A DNA stretch of 64,000 nucleotides from Microdochium bolleyi (taxonomy: Eukaryota; Ascomycota; Sordariomycetes; Xylariales; Microdochiaceae). The stretch lies in contig KQ964259.1 in the NCBI GenBank assembly GCA_001566295.1, forward strand, positions 124,001 through 188,000, read 5' to 3'. Below the pieces are notes generated by a model. That model saw only the letters and a list, made by a program, of their open reading frames with translations, was not told the DNA's origin and did no database searches. Each line of letters begins with the position of its first letter. Within the stretch, counting starts at the first letter, position 1. Position numbers and translations under genes: made by a program. This document shows positions 19,564 through 33,784 of this stretch, in pieces.

Positions 19564-22500
19564 TCAATCAGGCCCCAGCTCCCCCATGACGTACCCGACC
19601 TGCCTCCTCCCTTGCACGCCATTCGCCCCAAGCGTGCTCGCGAGCTGGTTCTGACTGTCGACGAGCTTCTTCTGCTCCTTCATCCGGTCTTTCGCCCTCC
19701 CGTCAGCGGCTTTGTCGAACTTCTCGGCCTCCTCGCGCTCCCTCAGCCGGATGCTGCTCAGCTGGCTCGCGTTGCCCACCTTCTCGTTGCCCATGTCGCG
19801 CTCCCACGCCAGCATCCGCGTCTGGTTCTGGGTCTCGATGCCGGCCTCGACCTCGCCGACCTCCTTGACGCGCGCGATCGACGCCCGCGTCAGCGCCTGC
19901 TGGTGGCTCATCTCAACGTTCTGCCGCATCCGCTGCTGCCGCAGCGCCGCGTTGAACGTCTCCTCCTCGACCCGCGCCCGCTCCAGGATGGCCGACATGT
20001 CGCTCTGGTGCGACCGCTTCTTGCGCGCGTCCTCGAGCTCCGCCTGGTCCGCCCAGATCCGCTGCTGCACGGCCGCGAGCTCTTTACTGCGCTGCACGGC
20101 GAGAAGGTGGCTCTGCGTCTCCTCGCGGTGCCGTTGCGCACGCGCCCGCCGCTCCTGCTCCTCGACCTGCACGTGCGTCGGCATGCCCACCGCGTCGTCG
20201 GGCTGCGTCGCGCCGTTCGTCGCGTAGAACACGTCTGTCCCGCGGTTGCTGCGCAGGAGCGTGGCGAGCGCGGGCTTGGTGTCCGAGTCGGGCAGGACCC
20301 GCTGGACGTACATCGTTGGCGAGTACGTGTAGGTCCCGTCCGAGTACTGGTTGAACGGCTTGTTGACGTGCTTCCACATGCCGGCCCGGAGGAGCACCTT
20401 GGTCGTCGCCACGGGGTCGGCAGACTCGAGCGCCAGGTGGAGCACGGTCTTGCCCTCGATCTGCAACGTGATGTCGGTGTCATTCTTGAGCAGGAACTCC
20501 ATCGCCCGCTCCATGGCCTTCTCCCGCGTGCCAGCAATCGGCCCGCTGTCCGCCGCGTGCCGGCACAGCTCGCCGAGCGCGCTGCGGCCGCCGTGGATCG
20601 GGCTCGGGAAGTCCGGGTCGTGCTCGTACTCCATCAGGACCTGCATCGCCTGCAGGTTCAGGTCTCTCGCCGCGTTGTGCAGAGAGCCGTCGTTCTTGGA
20701 CGCACCCGCCGCGAGGAGGTTCGACATGATCGATATCGAGAGGTCGCCGCCGATCGCAGACGCCATGGACAAGGGCGAGTTTCCCAGCGCATCAGCGACG
20801 TCGACCTCGGCCCCGGCAAGCAGCAGGGACTTGACAATGTCCTGCCGGCGCTCCCTGATGGCGACCATCAGAGGTGTGACGTGTGATGTCCGCGTCTCGA
20901 ATTGTACCTTCGCTGTCCCGCATTCATATTAGCACATCCTCTTGAACTGACTCTGACACACATCAACCGGTCCGCACTCACCTCCCCGTTCAATCAGCAG
21001 ATTCAGCACCGCACTGCTGATCTTCTTCTGCGGCTGGAGAAGTGCCCACATGAGCAACGTCACTGGCTCCTCCTCCACGCCAGGCAGCACCTTGTAGTTG
21101 ATCATCTGCTCGTGATAGTAGCCCGCGTCGAGCAGCGCACCGAGCACCTTGGTGGACCGTGGGAACTGCGCCAGGGCGCGGTACAGCACCGGCGGCGACC
21201 CCGGCGGCACGGCCATGACGTCGAGCTGGTGCTTCCCGTCGCTGTGCTCCGTGAAGAGCGCGACGAGCTCCGTCACCTCGTCCTCGCCGACCCCGGCGTC
21301 GAACACGTTAGGGAACGCCCACGTCAGCGTCGCGGAGCTCGGCTTCTCCCGCAGCAGCCGGCGCAGCACGGCGGCGTCGCCACACAGCGCGGCCATCCGC
21401 AGGACCTCGCCGTCGTTGTAGTCGACGTCGGCGCCGTGCTGCAGCAGGATCTCCAGGAACTGCAGCACGAGCTCTGCGAGCTCCTGGTCGTGGGCGTGGA
21501 GACACGCGGCGAGCGCGTCGTTGACCGCGGGACCCCTTGCGCCTTGCTCGAGCAGGAGCTTCGCGACTCCGTACCCGCGCTCACTCAGCCATGATTCGAC
21601 ACTGTCTGGTGTGAAGACGCCGTTGAACGCGCGCGAAGCCTCCTCCTCAGATATCCTGGCCTCCATAAGCAACGCGAAGGCGGGCAGCGGCAGATTATTA
21701 GCCGCGTCGATCAGTGTTTTGCACTCATTGGCCACGGGGGACGCGCGGTTGCTGACGAGCACGTGGATCAGGTCTGCGTCGGGTTCCTCCTCGTTGACCG
21801 CGCGGCCCAGAGCCGCGTGGACGGAGCTAGGCACCGGCTTCCCGGCTTGGAAGATCCATTCGACGACCGTCAGCCGCGTCTTCGGGTTCAGATCCCAGCT
21901 CGCGTCGAGGGCGCGCACGAGCGTGCTGGAGGAGGGCTTCTTCTGTGCCACTCCCTTGTCATCGGCGAGACCCAGCAGGATCTTCAGGTTGTCCAGAGAC
22001 GCGCTCCGAGCAGCCTTCTCGACCGCCTCTCCATCGTTGTAGTCTGGGCTGGAGCCGTGTCGGAGCAGGAGCCTCACAAGATCTGTGCCTGTGTCACCAT
22101 ACCTGACCGCAGACACGAGCTGTGCCGAGACGACCTCGCCTGTCACGCCGAGCTCCAGCAGCAGCTTGAAGATCCCCTCACGCTTCTTGAGATCTCCGAT
22201 CTCGGTCGCAGCCTGGAAACACTGCTGCAGGATCTCCTGGGAGATGTCGCGGTCGCCTGCGAGCAGCATCTGTAGGATGTCAGTGGATCCGGACTTGCAG
22301 GCGGCGATGATGGCCTGCCCGTTACGGTGCTCGACGCTCCCGCCGTTCTGGACGAGGATCGTGCCAAAGTCGACATCGCCGTCCGAGGCGGCGGCGAGCA
22401 GCGCGTCGGAGACCACCTCTCCCGAGGCGCCGGCCTTGAGCAGACTGTTGCACGAGAGGCTCCGTGTCCGCCGGTTACGCCCGATAACTGCCTGGGAGAA

Positions 22501-25281
22501 GCCCATGTTCAGGATGTCCTGGGAGAATGTCTTCTGCGACAAGATCAGCTCCACGACGTCGCCCTGTTCCGCCTTGACCGCCTCGATAAGGGCCGTGCCG
22601 TCCCGTGTGTCGGCCACGGTGAGGAGCGCCTCGATGAGTGGTATGTCATCGCGGTACGTCTTGACCACGAATACTAGGGCGCGGTTCACCTCGGCCGGCG
22701 GTATGCCCCGGTCGAGGATCTTCTTGGCAAATGCTAGACGTTCTGTTGGCTCACGGATGCGGAGAGCCACAGGCATCGTGAAGGCCATCGACTTTGCATC
22801 CGGCTGAGCGGACAGGAGGAGCTCAAACAGCTGCTCGCTCTTGGCAGAGACTGCCACGTGCAGCGCCTCGCCGTGCTTGTAGTTGACATCAGCGCCGTGT
22901 GCCAAGAGTGTCTTGATTGACGTTATGTTTCGTTCTTTCGCAGGGAGTTTTGTCAGCGCGCGAAGGTCGCTGATTAGTAGCTGGGCGATTGTATCACGAT
23001 TCTCCACCAGCGGGAGCAGGATTGCAAGCTTCTCGCTCTTAGTGTCTGACGCTGTCACTTTCTGGAAGCGCTGCAGGGTCTTTTCTAGTGTTGTTTGAGA
23101 CGGTTTCGTGAGCTCAAAGACCATACGGAAGACCTCGAGGTCCGGGTTCTCGGCCGCATGGAGAACGACATTCCCTTCGTTGGCATTGATGTCCATCCCA
23201 CTCTGCAGGAGCAGCCTGAGCATGGCCTTGTCTGTGGGCTGCTTCAGCACCACCGACGCCGCAGCCGACGAGACGCCAGAGCCGCCATGTACCGCTCCAG
23301 CACGAAGCAGGAGCTCCACCATCTCGTATCTGACGTCCGACTTGTCCGCTGCAACGGCCTTCAGGACCGCCGAAGCTGTGACAGCAGGTGGAGGACCGGT
23401 ACCAAGCAAGGTCTTGAGCAGGCCCACGTCTTGTTGCAGTACAGCGGCGTTGACAGCCCGCCCGTCGTTCATCCCAGGAGCGTTGGAGCAAACTTTGAGC
23501 AAGAGGGCAAGCAGCTTCTCGTCGCGGTGCGGAGGGGCTTGCATGATGGCGTTCTCCAACGCGGTCTGAACGGGAGGGCCGGACAGGCCAGCTTTGAGGA
23601 ACAACTCGGTTATGTCGTAGCGCGCGGGTGGCGATAGCTGCTGTGTCGTCGGGAAAATGTGCTCGAGCACATCTGGTGACGGAGCGTTGCTGACCAGGAT
23701 GGCTTTGGCGATTTCGATATTGGGTTTGGCCAATGCAATCTGCAGAGCCAGTCCGCCTTTATGGTTCGGCGATGGGACGGCATGGGGTTGCGCTGCCGTG
23801 CCATCCTGTGTAAGTGAAAGCGAGTCCACGAGAAGCCTCACAGACTCGAGGTCCTCTGCTTCGACGCAGTCTACCAGCATCTCGTCAAGCGGGGTGCCAG
23901 CCGCACCTTCTCGCAGGAAGAGCGAGAGGAAGGAATGTCTGTTGTCCATGGACAAATCCTTTGAGAGCATCTCGGTGCAAGCAGATGCATGTGAGGGACC
24001 AAGTCGAGAGCTGCCCCCTAACATGACACGGACCAGGTCCAAGTTTGTTGTCGAGACCGCCGCCTTGATTGCCTTTGCGTCTGCAAAGTCAAGCGATGCG
24101 CCGTAAGCGACCAGGAGCCTGACCATCTCATACAATTCATTCTCGCATGCTGAGGCCAGGTACGCCGCCACTGGTTCCCCGTCCGCACCCATGCAGAGCA
24201 GTATCTCGAGCATAGCCATCTTCTCGTTTGGCGTTATCGTCTGGTGGTCCACAAGCTGCTGGAAGGCTTCGTTCAGCCCAGGCTGTGCTGGGGGCCGGTT
24301 GCCGAGAGCGATGGCGAGCGCGATGTCTCGCCGTCCCATCGCCACGGCGGTCTTGAGTGCCGCCGCACCGTCGTGGCTGCCGTCGGCTGTCGACTGGCTA
24401 AGCTGAGCGACCGTCTCAGCACACCCGGCTCTGGCAGCCTCCACCATGCACTGCGATACCCAAGGGGGTGGGGGCCGGCCATCCGAGGAGAGGACATGGC
24501 CGACAATGGCAGCCTGCCCGCCTACTGCACATGCCTGCCGGAAAGCATCCTGGCCGTCCGCGGTGTTGGCCGCGCCGGCGCCGTATCGCACGAGCAGCGC
24601 GGTGATGGGCTCGTGCTGGGCCCGGATGGCGCTGGGGAGCGACGTGTCGAGGCTGAGGGCATCGGCGTAGGGCAGGAGGACCTCGACGAGCTCGAGCTGG
24701 CAGTTCCTCACGGCCATCTGCAGGATCTGGCTCCTCTCGCCCAGGTCGAGGCTCTTGCGGCGGCTGAGCAGCCCTGAGCGGCTCTTGTTCTGCTGGAGGT
24801 TGAGGTTGCCGCCGACCATCTGCAGCTTGGCAACGAGGGCCTCGGCGATGCCCGGAGAGCCGCGGCTGGCGATGTGAGCGACGAGGGCATTGTAGATCTC
24901 CTTGTACTCCCAGCCCTTCTTCTTGGTGGTGAAGGCGCGAGAGAGGCTGCGGCCGGACTGCTCAGCCTGAGAGTCGGCGATGCGCTGCTGCTTCAGCAGC
25001 TCCTCGGCGGCAGCGTCATCGTTGGGAGTGCGATATGATGGCACACCCTCAGGCCGGGGCAGCGGCGACGGGGGTGGCCTGGTGAAGCCGATGCCCCATT
25101 CGTGGGAGAGGTGGAGGAGCCGGCGGTAGCGGTCGTCCGTGACTGAGCCCCCAGCGCCGTAACCGTGACCGTGACCGTGGCCGTGACCAGTGGTGCCATT
25201 CGCGCCCGCGAGGACGCCAGGTCCGGGACCTGGGGCAGGGCTCAAGCGGAGCGCCGGATGGTTCGGCACACCCAGAGCCAT
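19564..25281 (-). CDS. Giant ankyrin-repeat protein with C-terminal coiled coil
   Basis: Two exons, 25281-20982 and 20912-19564, joined by a 69-base GTGAGT..CAG intron that restores an ankyrin unit (LLIERG / AKVQFETRTSHVTPLM); 1,882 residues. The N-terminus is Gly/Pro/His-rich with a GHGHGHGHGYG run. Next come a short charged helical region and about 30 degenerate ankyrin repeats (residues about 150-1600). A charged coiled coil follows (roughly residues 1670-1850, rich in E, R, Q, K), and the protein ends in GELGPD. No NACHT, kinase or other enzymatic domain is seen, so it is probably a scaffold. Many repeats read LLxxGA with the following loop altered. Such proteins are conserved single-copy genes in many Sordariomycetes, with unknown function. 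The downstream part contains an internal ATG that could be mistaken for a separate gene. Confidence 0.88.
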
Positions 25282-26594
25282 TGATTCTGGTGGTGAGAGT
25301 GAGACTCTGGTCGACGTGGCATCCTAGGGCGACACGAGATGTTGTTTGTACTCGAGTGGCGCTCTATTATTTGCACGGCATGGCTCAGATGTGCCGGGCA
25401 GGTGAGGCGACCGTGATGGGAAATGTCTGAAGACTTCAACGGTGTCTGACAATGGTATGATCTGGTGCGTGGCCGTCTGCCGCCTGGGGTCTAGGGTCAC
25501 ATCGGGATCAGCGACCGGGTCCTGGCCAGAGACGGGAGATGAGGGTGCAATTTCAACGACGGCTGTTGGTGAGCGGCAAGGTCTGGACGTGGTGAGCCTT
25601 GCTGCAGCCACCCGCCTGTCCCGGCCCTAGGAAGGCTCTGCGCCAAGTGCTGCGTGCCGCGTCGGCTAGAGGGAGGGCGGAAGGAGCTCGTGGTCGTGTG
25701 TCTTGGACTCTGACGTACCTGCAGATTATGGCCTGGGGGTGCCCGTCTCTTGCCGCTTCGATCCTGGAGTCGACAGGGACAAGGCAATAGTCCAGACAAC
25801 TACAGTCCTCCAAGAATCAATAGGATATGACAGGTATGAAATGGAACAAAAAGGAAGCCTGTCCAGAAATGTTCCTGAAACCAAACATGTGCCAAGCGAC
25901 GCGACGAACCCGTTGGGGTCGTGCCGGAACTTAAAAAAACACACGTTGTTAGTCGCCCGAGCTTATGCTGGAGCCTGGCCCGGACCGGCTGTGCTGAGCC
26001 TAACTCGGGCTGTGTGGTGCAGGCCCCAACGATCGTCATTTTGGCACTGCCTTGCCACCACTGCAGCATGGTTGGTGCCTGGATGGTAGCACCGGCGGCG
26101 TTTTACTGGTCCAGTCCTCCGGTTGGTGTGGTGTCTTTTTGTCTTGGCACGTCGGTCTCTTTTGTTCCTTTTGCACCGCCCGCCGAGGTGACGACGACTT
26201 TTCTGGCAGCAGTGGCCCTCTTGCATTCTTTTCACCATTCTTCAGTTGGGGGCATCCGTCGCTCAATACGGCGTGTCTACTTCCTACGACACAGTCGAGG
26301 ATGGGCAGGATGCGCGCTCGACGCGCGGCTCAGTTTGAAGGTGGCCATCGGCCGCGAGTCTAAAGTCAACCTCTGCGCATGGGTACAGCAACAACGCCGG
26401 GTTCAAGATAGACTGCAAGCGGATCATCACAAACAGCACTTCCGCAGGTTGGGCGCTCGAGCGTCTTTGTTTCGTTTCTTTGTTCTTTGAATGTGGATCT
26501 CATTCGAGCTACAGGGGCTATGCTTTTCTTTTTTGTATCGAAAGCAATTCTATAATTACCGAAGCCTTGTGTGCATAAAGCTCCCACGTGAGCT
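25282..26594. other. Intergenic region upstream of the ankyrin gene
   Basis: 1.3 kb; open frames on both strands look non-coding (short, low-complexity, no family). It should carry the ankyrin gene promoter and the epimerase terminator. Confidence 0.5.
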
Positions 26595-27857
<1,263 letters not shown>

Positions 27858-29622
27858 GATGGGCGATTGGTGAGTGTGAGCTGCTGAGAGGATTGAAGCT
27901 GGCGGGGAGCAGACAACAAAGAGGACGAAAGAGAAAGATAAGGTAGTTAGGGGAAAGCTGGACACTAGAATGTTAGTTAGTCCCTTGGTCGTGGACTCCG
28001 ATCGAGGGGTGGGCTAGCAGCAGCTGGACACAGGGCCTTGCGACGTCGCAACGGCAACGTGCGTCGAACAATGCGAACCTGTGGGCGCAACCTCGATGCT
28101 CTGTGCCCCTCCCCTCCCCTCCATCGGCGGCCCCTCCACCAGCACTCGTTGCCCCTCTGAGCGCAGCGCGGGTGGTGGCAGGCACTGCGTCAGGGGAAAA
28201 GGGGAACAAGGGTCCACTGGGCGTCGCGGGTTGGCGCTGCGCAATCACAAACTGAGATGAATGGACTTGTGCTCCACCCGCAAGTGCATCCTCGGGGATC
28301 ATCAGCCTTGATGCTCCTAGCTCGAGGTCCACACATGGACGAGCTGGATTGTCAGTTGATTGTCAGAAATATGTGAAATCTTTGCCGCGCTTGCCAGACG
28401 ATCACTGTTGCGACCTCTGCGAGCACGGAGTGAGCGAGTCGTGCTCCAGTGATGGACATATCGCAAGCGGATGCACAATGAAATGCATGGACAGCACAGC
28501 ACAGCTGCATGATGCACAGTCTAGCACAAGACCCCTGGTGCCGCTTCTTCACCGCTAGAATCGACATGTCTTGAACAGCGATGCAGGTGCAGATGCAGAT
28601 GCAGATGCCACGCGAATCCTCAGTGCAGAAGTAGGGAGATTGGGGTTGGCTGTTCTTCAGGCCACGTCGGAGCACTTGCGAAGGGCCGGCTCACGTCGTG
28701 TGTTTGCTCGGGGTGAATGGCATACAGAGAGAGTATGAATACCGCCGCCGAATGATCGTGTCTACGCGCAACAAAGGGACGAGGCTGGATCCAGATGCAG
28801 GGCGGCCCAGCGAGCCTTATCAACGTGCTTGCTGGTCATGACCAACCTCGGAAGGCTAGAAATGTGATGGCAGGTCACCGCCAGAACAATTGACGGCGGA
28901 AGAAGCTGTGGTGGGGCCGTCTGAAAAGTGGGTACCCAGGTCGTTCGCGCCTTCCGCCCCAAGCAACAACTGAACAGCTGCACCCCTGCCGGACGTGCGC
29001 CCACGTCAAGTGGGTTCCTTCCCTTCCAGAGTCGCCCGCCAGTGGACGATGCGCGCCGCGACCGCTTCCCGCGACGCAACTTTTTGGCCGCTCATTCGCA
29101 TGCGCCGGCGCGCCCGCTTCTGCCTTTGTCTTTGCCTTTGCCTTCAACCATCTCTCTCTTCTCGCGCCTCGGTTTCGTCCGCCTGGCAATCGCCCGGCTG
29201 CTTTTCGCATCTTGCATTGTGCTTGCCTCCTGGCGTTTGGGCTTGTTTGTTTGCGCCCTGCGATCCCAAACGGCTCCACAGCCTCATCCAGCATTGGCCG
29301 TTCACCTGCACCTACGGAGTACCTTGAGCCACATCTCACGAGCACCAGTTGTGCCCGGCACCAGCAGCCAGGTTCGCGACTTGGCCAGCCTTTGACGCCA
29401 GCACTTTAGCAAGCCATCTTTTCGTTCCTCCGCCAGCGGGACCAATCTTGCTGGTTGTCAACCTCTGCCACATCGTCACGCATCTTTCACCGTGCAGACA
29501 TAAGAGCGAGCAGCATTCACCGTCTCACCACAGCACTCGCTCCCGTTCACAATCCAGATTCCGCCACTACATCTCAAAGCATCATAATCTCGCCAGCAGC
29601 AAGCTTAGGTGAGACTCTTCCA
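27858..29622. other. Divergent promoter region, epimerase / SUN genes
   Basis: No gene supported. It contains a short GCAGAT-type hexamer repeat (28580-28608) and, close to the SUN gene, a pyrimidine-rich leader of about 300 bases. Confidence 0.5.
28580..28608 (+). repeat. Imperfect GCAGAT/GCAGGT hexamer repeat
   Basis: About four to five tandem copies of a GCAGAT-like unit in the epimerase/SUN intergenic region. Confidence 0.6.
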
Positions 29623-32600
29623 ATGTCTACTCGAAGGACAACGCGGGCGCTGAGCGCGCGCCTGCCCACGCCAGCAGCGGGTGGCGTCCAGGGCTCGCCC
29701 CCAGAGAGCCCGTACGACTTTGCCACGACTCCTCGCCAGAACGCCTCGATGAGGACCAGACGGAGCACTACGCGGCGGGCACGATCGCCGGATGCTGTCC
29801 AGCACGTCGTTCTGCGGGAGCCGAAAGGTGCGGACACACCGGATATGCAGGCACGCTTTGACAATTCGTACGGCAACAACTCTTTCATCGGGCTCGAGTC
29901 TGCATCGAAACGGCGCGGCGCAGGTGTCCGCATTGGCTTCGACGACGAGGACGAAGAAGACAGGCGCTTCCAGGAGCAGCTGAGGGGAAAGCCGGGAAAG
30001 TACATCGGGCAGGCCAACCTGAACGAAGCCATCGATGAGACGAGGAAGGAGGCGGCACGAGAGACCGAGCCTGTCGAGGAAGTCGTTCAAGACAATGCCG
30101 AGGGCGACCAGGAGCTCAGCGATCCGCTGATGCTGGACGAGCCCGAGGAACAGGACGCACAGGGCCAGAGCTCTCCACAGAACGAGAATCATTTGCAAGG
30201 CCAGATGCTGCCGCCTACGTTACCTGCGAGCTTGATGCAGAAGGCACCAGAGTCTCCCACGCGGCTCGATTCTTCAAGAAGCTTCAACCACGAGAGTGGC
30301 TTGTTCGAGGATGCTACACTCCACACGCCAGTCAAGGAGCCAACGAAGAACGCGGCGCCCGTCAAAGAGTTGAACACCGGCTTATCACCTAGGAACTGGT
30401 TACCAAACGCGTTTTCTCGGTCCACCTTGCCCTTTGTGCGCTCAAGTCTCCGAAAAACGACCGCTTCTCTGCGGCACAATGCTGCTCTCTTGTCGAGGCC
30501 GGCTGTGAACACCGAGCGGCCAGAGGCCCAAACGACAGCTGTTGAGACGACCGACAGCAACAAGCCGGCGCCATCAGAGAGTCGCTTAGCAGACGATGAG
30601 CTGAGACAAGTGATGGCGATTGTCCTGAGGCAGCGGGGCCAATCCGTCGAACCTGCCAGCGCTTACCACCCACTAGACGACCTGTCTCTCGACGAGACTG
30701 AGGAGGTTATCACCTACATGACGCAAACGGGACGGAGCCGGCCTGCTGCTCGAAGACTCTGCAAGACCTTGCCAAAACAAGCGGACCACCTCATGCCCCC
30801 AAGTGAGAAGTCAGCACCGCCTCATCAGTCGCAGGAGCCACAGGCGGTGCGGCCTGACACCACCGCACACCTTCGCACGCCTGTCGAGAAGGAAGGCATG
30901 GAAGGTCAATCACGAGCGAGCACGGGACGAAGGTCACCGGTGTCGCTGGGCGAGGTCCCAAGGCGCCGGTCTCGCTCGCGAGGACCTACACCGATGTCGC
31001 CGTCGGTTCCGAGCTTCGCAGACCGAGTCTTGCAGCAATATGCTACCTGGTCTGGCAGGCTGGCTTCCTTGCTGTCTGTCTTGGGCGTCTTTCTCGTGGT
31101 TGGCTTGGTGTCCTCCATGGTCCTGATGTTCCTGCAAGCGGCGGTTGCTCCTACAGATCCGGAATTGAGCACGTTCACGAATTTCAAACACAGCATTGCC
31201 GAGGTCCTGCCATCACCTGTACAGCAAGCTCTGTATGACGGCGACCTCAGTCCCATATGGAGCAGGATCCGGCAGCATGACTCCAAGATATCCCAACTGC
31301 TTAGCGACGACACTTCCATCAGGAAGACAATCGAAAGCCTCAAGTCGAAACTACCTGACAAGATTTACATCACCACCAACAAGGCAGGCAAGCCAGAGAT
31401 CACGCAAGACTTCTGGCATGCACTGAGGGACAAGATCAAGGCCGATGACATCATTGTTACCTTTGAGAACGCGAAGCATAGCTCACCAGAGATTTCAGAC
31501 ACACTGTGGCGTGCTGTGAAGTCGAGGCTGGACGCAGATGAGGTTTTCAGAAGTATCCAGAGCCAAGAAGGTTCCGGCATCACCCAGGAGGACCTTGTGA
31601 AGGTGGTTGACAACAAGCTTTCGAAGTCATGGGAGGGCTGGCAGGAACGCAACGACGCGGCTCTCCGTGACTTGCTCGCTGACACTGTCAAGGGTACTGC
31701 GATGCAGCGCGACGATTTCATTGGCATGCTCGAGAAGGAAGTGTCGGTTTACAAGCAAGAGATCCAGCGCGAGATCGTGGCTATCAACAGCCGCCTCGCG
31801 GCCTTCCAACAGGACTTTGATAAGCTCGGGACTCAGGCTCCGCCCAACGGTATGACGAGACGAGAGGTGCAGTCCATGATTGCTGCCACCATCGACAACC
31901 TCATGAGCCAAGGTGGCCTGGACGCAATCGCAAGTGGGCAGATCCGTGGTCATGCCACCTCTGAGCTTTACAACCAGGTCAATTTCTTCAGCCAGGGCAG
32001 TGGCGCCGTCATCGACCCCGGGCTGACATCCAAAGCCTGGACCCCACCAGCCAGTTCCTTCAAGTCCAAGAAGTACATGGATCGCGATGGCTACAAGCCG
32101 CAGCCTGCAAGCACGGTCTTGAAGTCCTGGGCTGACGAGAATGAGTGCTTCTGCGCCGCGCCCTTGCCGGATGGCCGCCACCTCGACAGCAATGCCGCAG
32201 GGACTACCGCCAGCAACCCAGCGCAGAACCTCATCAGCGTGCTGCTGAGCCGCGACATTGTCCCGCAGCACCTGGTCGTCGAGCACATCCTGCCCGGCGC
32301 CACTCTCAACCCAGGCGCCACTCCACGCACCATTGAGGTTTGGGCGTATGTCGAGGAGATGAACCTGCGCCAAGAGGTTGAGGTCTTCTCCCGCACGCAG
32401 TTTCCCAATACACCTGTTGAGCACGTTCTCAACGAAGGATTCCAGAAGATCGGCCATTTCACGTACGACCAGAACGCCGCGCTGGGCGGTGGCAGCGACA
32501 ACGCGGGGATGCAAGTGTTCAAGATCTCGGACGAGCTGAGCCGGATGGGAGCCGTGACGAACCATGTTGTCGTCCGTGCGCTAGACAACTACGGCGCCGA

Positions 32601-32739
32601 CCACACGTGCTTCTACCGGCTGCGGCTGTACGGCGAGATGCCGGGGCAGGGGACACGGGCGTTCTGGGCCGATGACAGCGTGGATAGCGGCTCGGAATCG
32701 TGGGAGCAGGAGCCGACGAAGAAGGGGTGGTTCTCGTAG
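29623..32739 (+). CDS. SUN-domain (Sad1/UNC-84) nuclear-envelope protein
   Basis: 1,038 residues from the ATG at 29623, which starts MSTRRTTRALSARL; an in-frame upstream ATG would add an unconvincing leader. The N-terminal half (nucleoplasmic) is Ser/Arg/Pro-rich. One transmembrane helix lies at about residues 480-505 (SVLGVFLVVGLVSSMVLMFL). A coiled-coil lumenal region follows, then the SUN domain (about residues 790-1010) with VIDPGLTSKAW, CFCAAP, GMQVFKISDEL and the TCFYRLRLYGE end. SUN proteins pair with KASH proteins across the perinuclear space to form the LINC complex, connecting the nucleus to the cytoskeleton and anchoring spindle pole bodies. Intronless. Confidence 0.93.
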   Translation: MSTRRTTRALSARLPTPAAGGVQGSPPESPYDFATTPRQNASMRTRRSTTRRARSPDAVQHVVLREPKGADTPDMQARFDNSYGNNSFIGLESASKRRGAGVRIGFDDEDEEDRRFQEQLRGKPGKYIGQANLNEAIDETRKEAARETEPVEEVVQDNAEGDQELSDPLMLDEPEEQDAQGQSSPQNENHLQGQMLPPTLPASLMQKAPESPTRLDSSRSFNHESGLFEDATLHTPVKEPTKNAAPVKELNTGLSPRNWLPNAFSRSTLPFVRSSLRKTTASLRHNAALLSRPAVNTERPEAQTTAVETTDSNKPAPSESRLADDELRQVMAIVLRQRGQSVEPASAYHPLDDLSLDETEEVITYMTQTGRSRPAARRLCKTLPKQADHLMPPSEKSAPPHQSQEPQAVRPDTTAHLRTPVEKEGMEGQSRASTGRRSPVSLGEVPRRRSRSRGPTPMSPSVPSFADRVLQQYATWSGRLASLLSVLGVFLVVGLVSSMVLMFLQAAVAPTDPELSTFTNFKHSIAEVLPSPVQQALYDGDLSPIWSRIRQHDSKISQLLSDDTSIRKTIESLKSKLPDKIYITTNKAGKPEITQDFWHALRDKIKADDIIVTFENAKHSSPEISDTLWRAVKSRLDADEVFRSIQSQEGSGITQEDLVKVVDNKLSKSWEGWQERNDAALRDLLADTVKGTAMQRDDFIGMLEKEVSVYKQEIQREIVAINSRLAAFQQDFDKLGTQAPPNGMTRREVQSMIAATIDNLMSQGGLDAIASGQIRGHATSELYNQVNFFSQGSGAVIDPGLTSKAWTPPASSFKSKKYMDRDGYKPQPASTVLKSWADENECFCAAPLPDGRHLDSNAAGTTASNPAQNLISVLLSRDIVPQHLVVEHILPGATLNPGATPRTIEVWAYVEEMNLRQEVEVFSRTQFPNTPVEHVLNEGFQKIGHFTYDQNAALGGGSDNAGMQVFKISDELSRMGAVTNHVVVRALDNYGADHTCFYRLRLYGEMPGQGTRAFWADDSVDSGSESWEQEPTKKGWFS

Positions 32740-33784
32740 GCCGTTCATGATGATGAAAGAGAGAGGGATTTGGAGATGTAATTTTATCAGCCAGGTCATC
32801 ATCGAGTCAACCTACGAGCAGACTATGAGTTTTTGAGTATGCCACTGTTCACGAATATCAAGGATTGTCTTTAACTGCATACCCCTGCAGCCCTGAGTGC
32901 TCGCGCGCAGTACGACCTTGTTTCATCTGCCCGACTGCGTTTGTGCTTCACTATGCGAGACTGCTTCCTGGATGACGATTCATGTGCCATTCTACCACGA
33001 TCAGGCATCTGAATTTGTCGAAACTGCAATCAGATTGCAGGACTTCTTTGGTTTTGCACGTTGCCGGGTTTTTCCTTTCTGAAATTTCGTGGTCTTTTTG
33101 AGAGTTGATTCAATTTCTATTAATATTTCCGCTTCATTCTTTTTGTGCGGTTTCTATTTAATCCTTTGGAGATTTCCTCATTTCTCATCGTACGAGTCTT
33201 TGACTTTTGGTTCTTGGGATGAGATTCCATTTTATTTGATTTGATTTTCGGAGCGGAAACTGTCTACGCTTGCCTGACAATAAAACAAAAGAACGCCCGC
33301 TCATGTCAATGTGTGACCTTTCGGGAAAGAAAATTCTCTTCTATGTTATCCAAGGAACCCGGATCCTCCCTTTTCTTTCGTGGAACGTGCTAGGATCAAG
33401 CAAGGAAGAAGTGACCGCCGAGTTTGACGGGTCTCCCCTTGTCCTTTCTGGTTTTTCGCCTCGTTCGAGGGGCCGGGTGCTTCTGTAAATTTTCTCAGTG
33501 CCATATATGTCTTCCTTCGCCTCGCACTCGTCCGTCTTCTCGAGCAATGCCACTTGCCCCTGGTCTATTACCTGCTCCCCCCTGATATATACGTTCCTCT
33601 ACAGCTCTGACCCGTCTTGTCCCACAGTTTGTGATTTACGCCCAGAGGAGCTCGGCTGGCCGGACCTATCTGGCGTCTTCGAGACTCTCCGCCCGGCATC
33701 TCTGCAAGAAACCAGCTAACAAGCTGCCATTCCAGGAGCCTACCCACCTACCTGCCTGTCGTTTTTGACCCAGGACCCGTGACA
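32740..33784. other. Convergent intergenic region, AT-rich in part
   Basis: 1 kb between the SUN and FAD synthetase stops. 33060-33260 is T-rich with repeated GATTTGATTTGAT-like strings. No gene. Confidence 0.55.

Noticed and set aside
19612..20886. 424-residue plus-strand frame antisense to the ankyrin gene
   Set aside because: Arg/Leu/His-rich composition from reverse translation of a GC-rich gene; no family.
31627..32565. 312-residue minus-strand frame in the SUN gene
   Set aside because: Antisense of the SUN domain with no recognisable motif.
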